Shown piece by piece: positions 61,798-64,000 of a stretch of 64,000 bases of DNA (position 1 is its first letter; every line of letters starts with the position of its first letter). Both the position numbers and the translations under genes were made by a program. This stretch comes from Paenibacillus sp. HWE-109. GTDB lineage: Bacteria; Bacillota; Bacilli; Paenibacillales; NBRC-103111. The notes below the pieces were generated by a model. It ran no database searches. It saw only the letters and a list, made by a program, of their open reading frames with translations, and had not been told where the DNA came from. The stretch lies in the NCBI RefSeq assembly GCF_022163125.1, contig NZ_CP091881.1:2604001-2668000 (forward strand), given 5' to 3'.

Positions 61798-62883
61798 TTA
61801 TGAAACTGGTTTCTTGATTTTATTCGGAGACTTAAGATACAGACTATTCAGTATGGTAACCTCTACGGTAATGTCATATTCCATATTCAGATACCAGTGC
61901 TGCTTCCAAGTTTTAATCTGCTCTTCGTTCATCTTTTTTCGAAAGAGTTGTCCTATGCCAAGAGCGTCTGCTCGATCATTTTTAAGCTGATTTAGTAATT
62001 TGTTGGCTCTTTTTTCAATGGTTTCTTTGAGCTTCGTTGCAATCTGCTCCTCGGATTCTTCATTTTTATTCTCCAAAATTTCTACTTTCAATTTAATGCG
62101 ACTCTTTATTTGAGGTCCTGTTGCCAGCCATTTGATGTCATGTTTGATAGTTGCCTTTTTAATCTTAACACTGCTTTGGTCGGCAACCTCAATGGTACCA
62201 CCAGTATATTTTTCCTGAAATATGTTGTAAAGAAGAACCTCGTCAGAAGAAATTTCATCTACCATTTTATCCACACGGATGATGGCTGATCCTTCAAATT
62301 GGTACAGCGTGTCCGTTCCTTTAATGAGAATAGGGATGGACATGTCTTGCGTATAAGACTTTATATCCCGGTATGCTTCCCATAAGCGAATGATTGTCGA
62401 TTCGGGTGTCCAGCCAGCCTGCTCACTGAAAAAATCATAAGAAGAAAGCTCTGGGTTCGCAGTTATTTGGTGATGGATCACTTCATCGAAATTTCCTCTA
62501 ACAATCGCCAGCAATCCTTTAATGGAGATATCGTTGGCCTGCACCGCGTAATCGATGATATCAGCAAGACTTTCTTTTGCCGTTTTCTCACAGACAAGAA
62601 ACAGTCGAATATGTAGAAGGTCGATACCTTTTTCCGATTTTGTCCGAATGTTGTCAATCGCATTGGTGATTGTCGCGGAGCTGCTCTCCATATATTGAGA
62701 GCCTTTTTTTTCAGGACTTGGTATTTGCAAGATAATTCGGTAATCCTGATTTTTCTCCTTGCATATTCCCATAACAACAGGCATGAGTCGCTTATTAATA
62801 TCTTTCGTGTCCCAACAGCCAGTAAGGAGTGCACTTAAGGTACATAGCAGAAGTATAACCGATACGAATGAGCGACGGATCAA
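61798..62883 (-). CDS. Spore germination lipoprotein, Ger(x)C family
   Basis: 361 residues with lipobox at C23 (LLTGC) followed directly by WDTKDIN, the start of nearly every Ger(x)C protein. Other marks: SATITNAIDNIRTKSEKGID and HIRLFLVCEKTAKESLADII. It is the C subunit of a GerA-type germinant receptor in the inner spore membrane. Overlaps the GerAB-type gene by four bases. Confidence 0.95.
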   Translation of the reverse strand: MIRRSFVSVILLLCTLSALLTGCWDTKDINKRLMPVVMGICKEKNQDYRIILQIPSPEKKGSQYMESSSATITNAIDNIRTKSEKGIDLLHIRLFLVCEKTAKESLADIIDYAVQANDISIKGLLAIVRGNFDEVIHHQITANPELSSYDFFSEQAGWTPESTIIRLWEAYRDIKSYTQDMSIPILIKGTDTLYQFEGSAIIRVDKMVDEISSDEVLLYNIFQEKYTGGTIEVADQSSVKIKKATIKHDIKWLATGPQIKSRIKLKVEILENKNEESEEQIATKLKETIEKRANKLLNQLKNDRADALGIGQLFRKKMNEEQIKTWKQHWYLNMEYDITVEVTILNSLYLKSPNKIKKPVS

Positions 62884-63941
62884 GCAGGATTCCTCCTATA
62901 CCTCAGACTCATGAGAATGACGGCAAGCGGTATACCAATGATACTGTAGAAGCAGAGGTAGGTACGCACGAGTGTAAATTTCTCCAACGTATCAATGTTA
63001 TCCAAATAACAGCTGAAGATGTAGGATAATACACCAACGATGAGGACTGCGATCCCCCTTTTCTTTTTCAAAAACAGCTTTTCCATCAACGTTGCCATCA
63101 TCCAGAAAGTCACTGCCGTTTCTATCATAGAGATGGCGATCATCGCAATAACAAAAAAAGTCGGGAGCCAATCAAATACAACCCACTCACTGTCAACCGT
63201 ATCTGATGTCAACACATTCGGATAACGAAAATAGATAATCGATTCCTGACCGAAAATGAGCATCGGCACATAAACAGAGGATAACGCAAAAATAAAAAGT
63301 ATGCCTAAAATAGGAATGACATAGCGCATAGGCAACTTGTGTCTCAGCTTAACCATTCCTAAGAATAAGAAACCGGCATGCGCAAAAAAGGCAGAATAAA
63401 ACATCGGCCTCTTGAAGAAACTCAAGTGCGTATTATAGAGTGGAAAGATGTTATCGAAATCGAAATTACTCATCGCGCTTATCAATGAGAATACAACCAA
63501 AGGCAGCACACAGATGAATAACAAAATCCCCCCTCTTGAAATCGCTCCGTAGCCTTTCCATGCAATGTAGAGGGGAATGACATAGAGAAATAAAATGAAA
63601 TACGTTGGGGTATTAGGCAGCAGAAGGATGCTGACCGATTCCATCTCATAGCTGTGGGTAATGTTGGAATTCAAGAATAAAAAGGCCAACAATGGAATAA
63701 GCAGAAGGCGAGCCATCCAATTCCCCGCTACCATTTTACATATATCCACGATATCTTTACCGGGAAAAGCAGAGAGCCCCTTCGCATATACCCAAACACA
63801 ACACAATTCTATAAGAAAACCAACAATAATAGGTTCCCAATGCCCTGTGGATGTCGCTTCAATCATTTTGACCGGATAGATATAAAAATACAGCGAGAGA
63901 TGAACGATGACAAACATGGTTAATAAGGCTCTATTGCTCAT
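62880..63941 (-). CDS. GerAB-type spore germination permease
   Basis: 353 residues, ten hydrophobic helices, of the amino-acid-permease-like GerAB family. Marks include YPVKMIEATSTGHWEPIIVG near the N-terminus, FPGKDIVDICKMVAGNW and ILLLPNTPTYFILFLYVIPL. This subunit binds the germinant. It lies between a fragment of the A subunit gene and the C subunit gene, giving the usual gerABC order on the minus strand. Confidence 0.95.
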   Translation of the reverse strand: MSNRALLTMFVIVHLSLYFYIYPVKMIEATSTGHWEPIIVGFLIELCCVWVYAKGLSAFPGKDIVDICKMVAGNWMARLLLIPLLAFLFLNSNITHSYEMESVSILLLPNTPTYFILFLYVIPLYIAWKGYGAISRGGILLFICVLPLVVFSLISAMSNFDFDNIFPLYNTHLSFFKRPMFYSAFFAHAGFLFLGMVKLRHKLPMRYVIPILGILFIFALSSVYVPMLIFGQESIIYFRYPNVLTSDTVDSEWVVFDWLPTFFVIAMIAISMIETAVTFWMMATLMEKLFLKKKRGIAVLIVGVLSYIFSCYLDNIDTLEKFTLVRTYLCFYSIIGIPLAVILMSLRYRRNPA

Positions 63942-64000
63942 TTGGATTTTCCTCTTCTAGTGGAGAGGCTCAAATAAGGGACCTCAAACGTTGTAATCGT
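63938..64000 (-). CDS. C-terminal end of upstream gene, probably GerA-type A subunit (partial)
   Basis: Twenty codons ending at TGA 63940-63938, overlapping the GerAB ATG. The residues (TITTFEVPYLSLSTRRGKSK) include VPYLS, which resembles the VPYL segment near the end of GerA-type A subunits, and the position before gerB/gerC genes supports this. Too short to be sure. Confidence 0.6.
   Translation of the reverse strand, partial: TITTFEVPYLSLSTRRGKSK

Overview
The window looks like a chromosomal segment of a spore-forming, low-to-mid GC Bacillota, most likely Paenibacillus or a close relative. The reasons are: GerAB/Ger(x)C spore-germination genes at the right edge, an LplB/YtcP-type sugar importer under a membrane AraC regulator, an ECF41 sigma factor, a T-box leader, copper-amine-oxidase-N ('stalk') proteins, TTGACA/TATAAT promoters and AGGAGG ribosome binding sites. 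No rRNA, tRNA, CRISPR array or intact insertion sequence was seen.

Layout. 1-1.9 kb: the end of cydA, then cydB, a 36-residue cydS-like subunit and a cupredoxin. 1.9-5.4 kb: an IclR regulator with palindromic operators, an allantoinase-like amidohydrolase lacking two usual metal ligands, and an HD-GYP-like protein with an altered active site. 5.6-9.3 kb: an Rrf2 regulator and nitroreductase with promoter and operators, an RMD1/YagE protein, an orphan T-box in front of a 45-codon frame (minus strand), and a DUF3891 protein. 9.6-16.7 kb: a stalk-domain protein, a minus-strand operon (AI-2E, degenerate PssA-like, DedA), a decayed two-component system, three GNAT acetyltransferases, a MITE-like element and an unknown gene. 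16.8-31.2 kb: a polysaccharide-use locus with membrane AraC sensor, two permeases, solute-binding lipoprotein, unrecognised 584-residue protein, GH105-like hydrolase and a 1840-residue secreted multidomain protein. 31.2-36.5 kb: a Btr-like AraC/FecB regulator with a transposase-like head, a Fur-box-controlled siderophore-binding lipoprotein, and an alditol-oxidase-like flavoenzyme. 37-39.7 kb: a hydrolase, then an ECF41 sigma gene and an AhpD-like gene that carry the same ECF41 promoter. 39.8-40.7 kb: a striking array of hairpins.

40.7-51.1 kb is the most interesting block. Nine tightly packed genes start from one strong promoter that carries a perfect 21-bp palindrome. They encode an ATP-grasp ligase, a DUF4213/DUF364 (putative metal-chelation) protein, a SAM methyltransferase, a complete NikABCDE/Cnt-type importer with both ATPases fused, a cysteine-synthase/SbnA-like PLP enzyme and an MFS exporter. 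The make-export-reimport arrangement resembles staphylopine-type metallophore operons, but nicotianamine-synthase-like and opine-dehydrogenase genes are absent. I infer a different small metallophore.

51.2-64 kb: a HEFGH metallopeptidase behind a hairpin, malate:quinone oxidoreductase, a MerR/serine-hydrolase pair, a beta-helix protein followed by an oxidoreductase remnant, a divergent MFS/LysR pair, and the tail of a spore-germinant receptor operon. Three families of non-coding repeats are scattered between genes: a ~400-bp element (two full copies plus fragments), a 231-bp unit (tandem pair plus one inverted copy), and the hairpin array.
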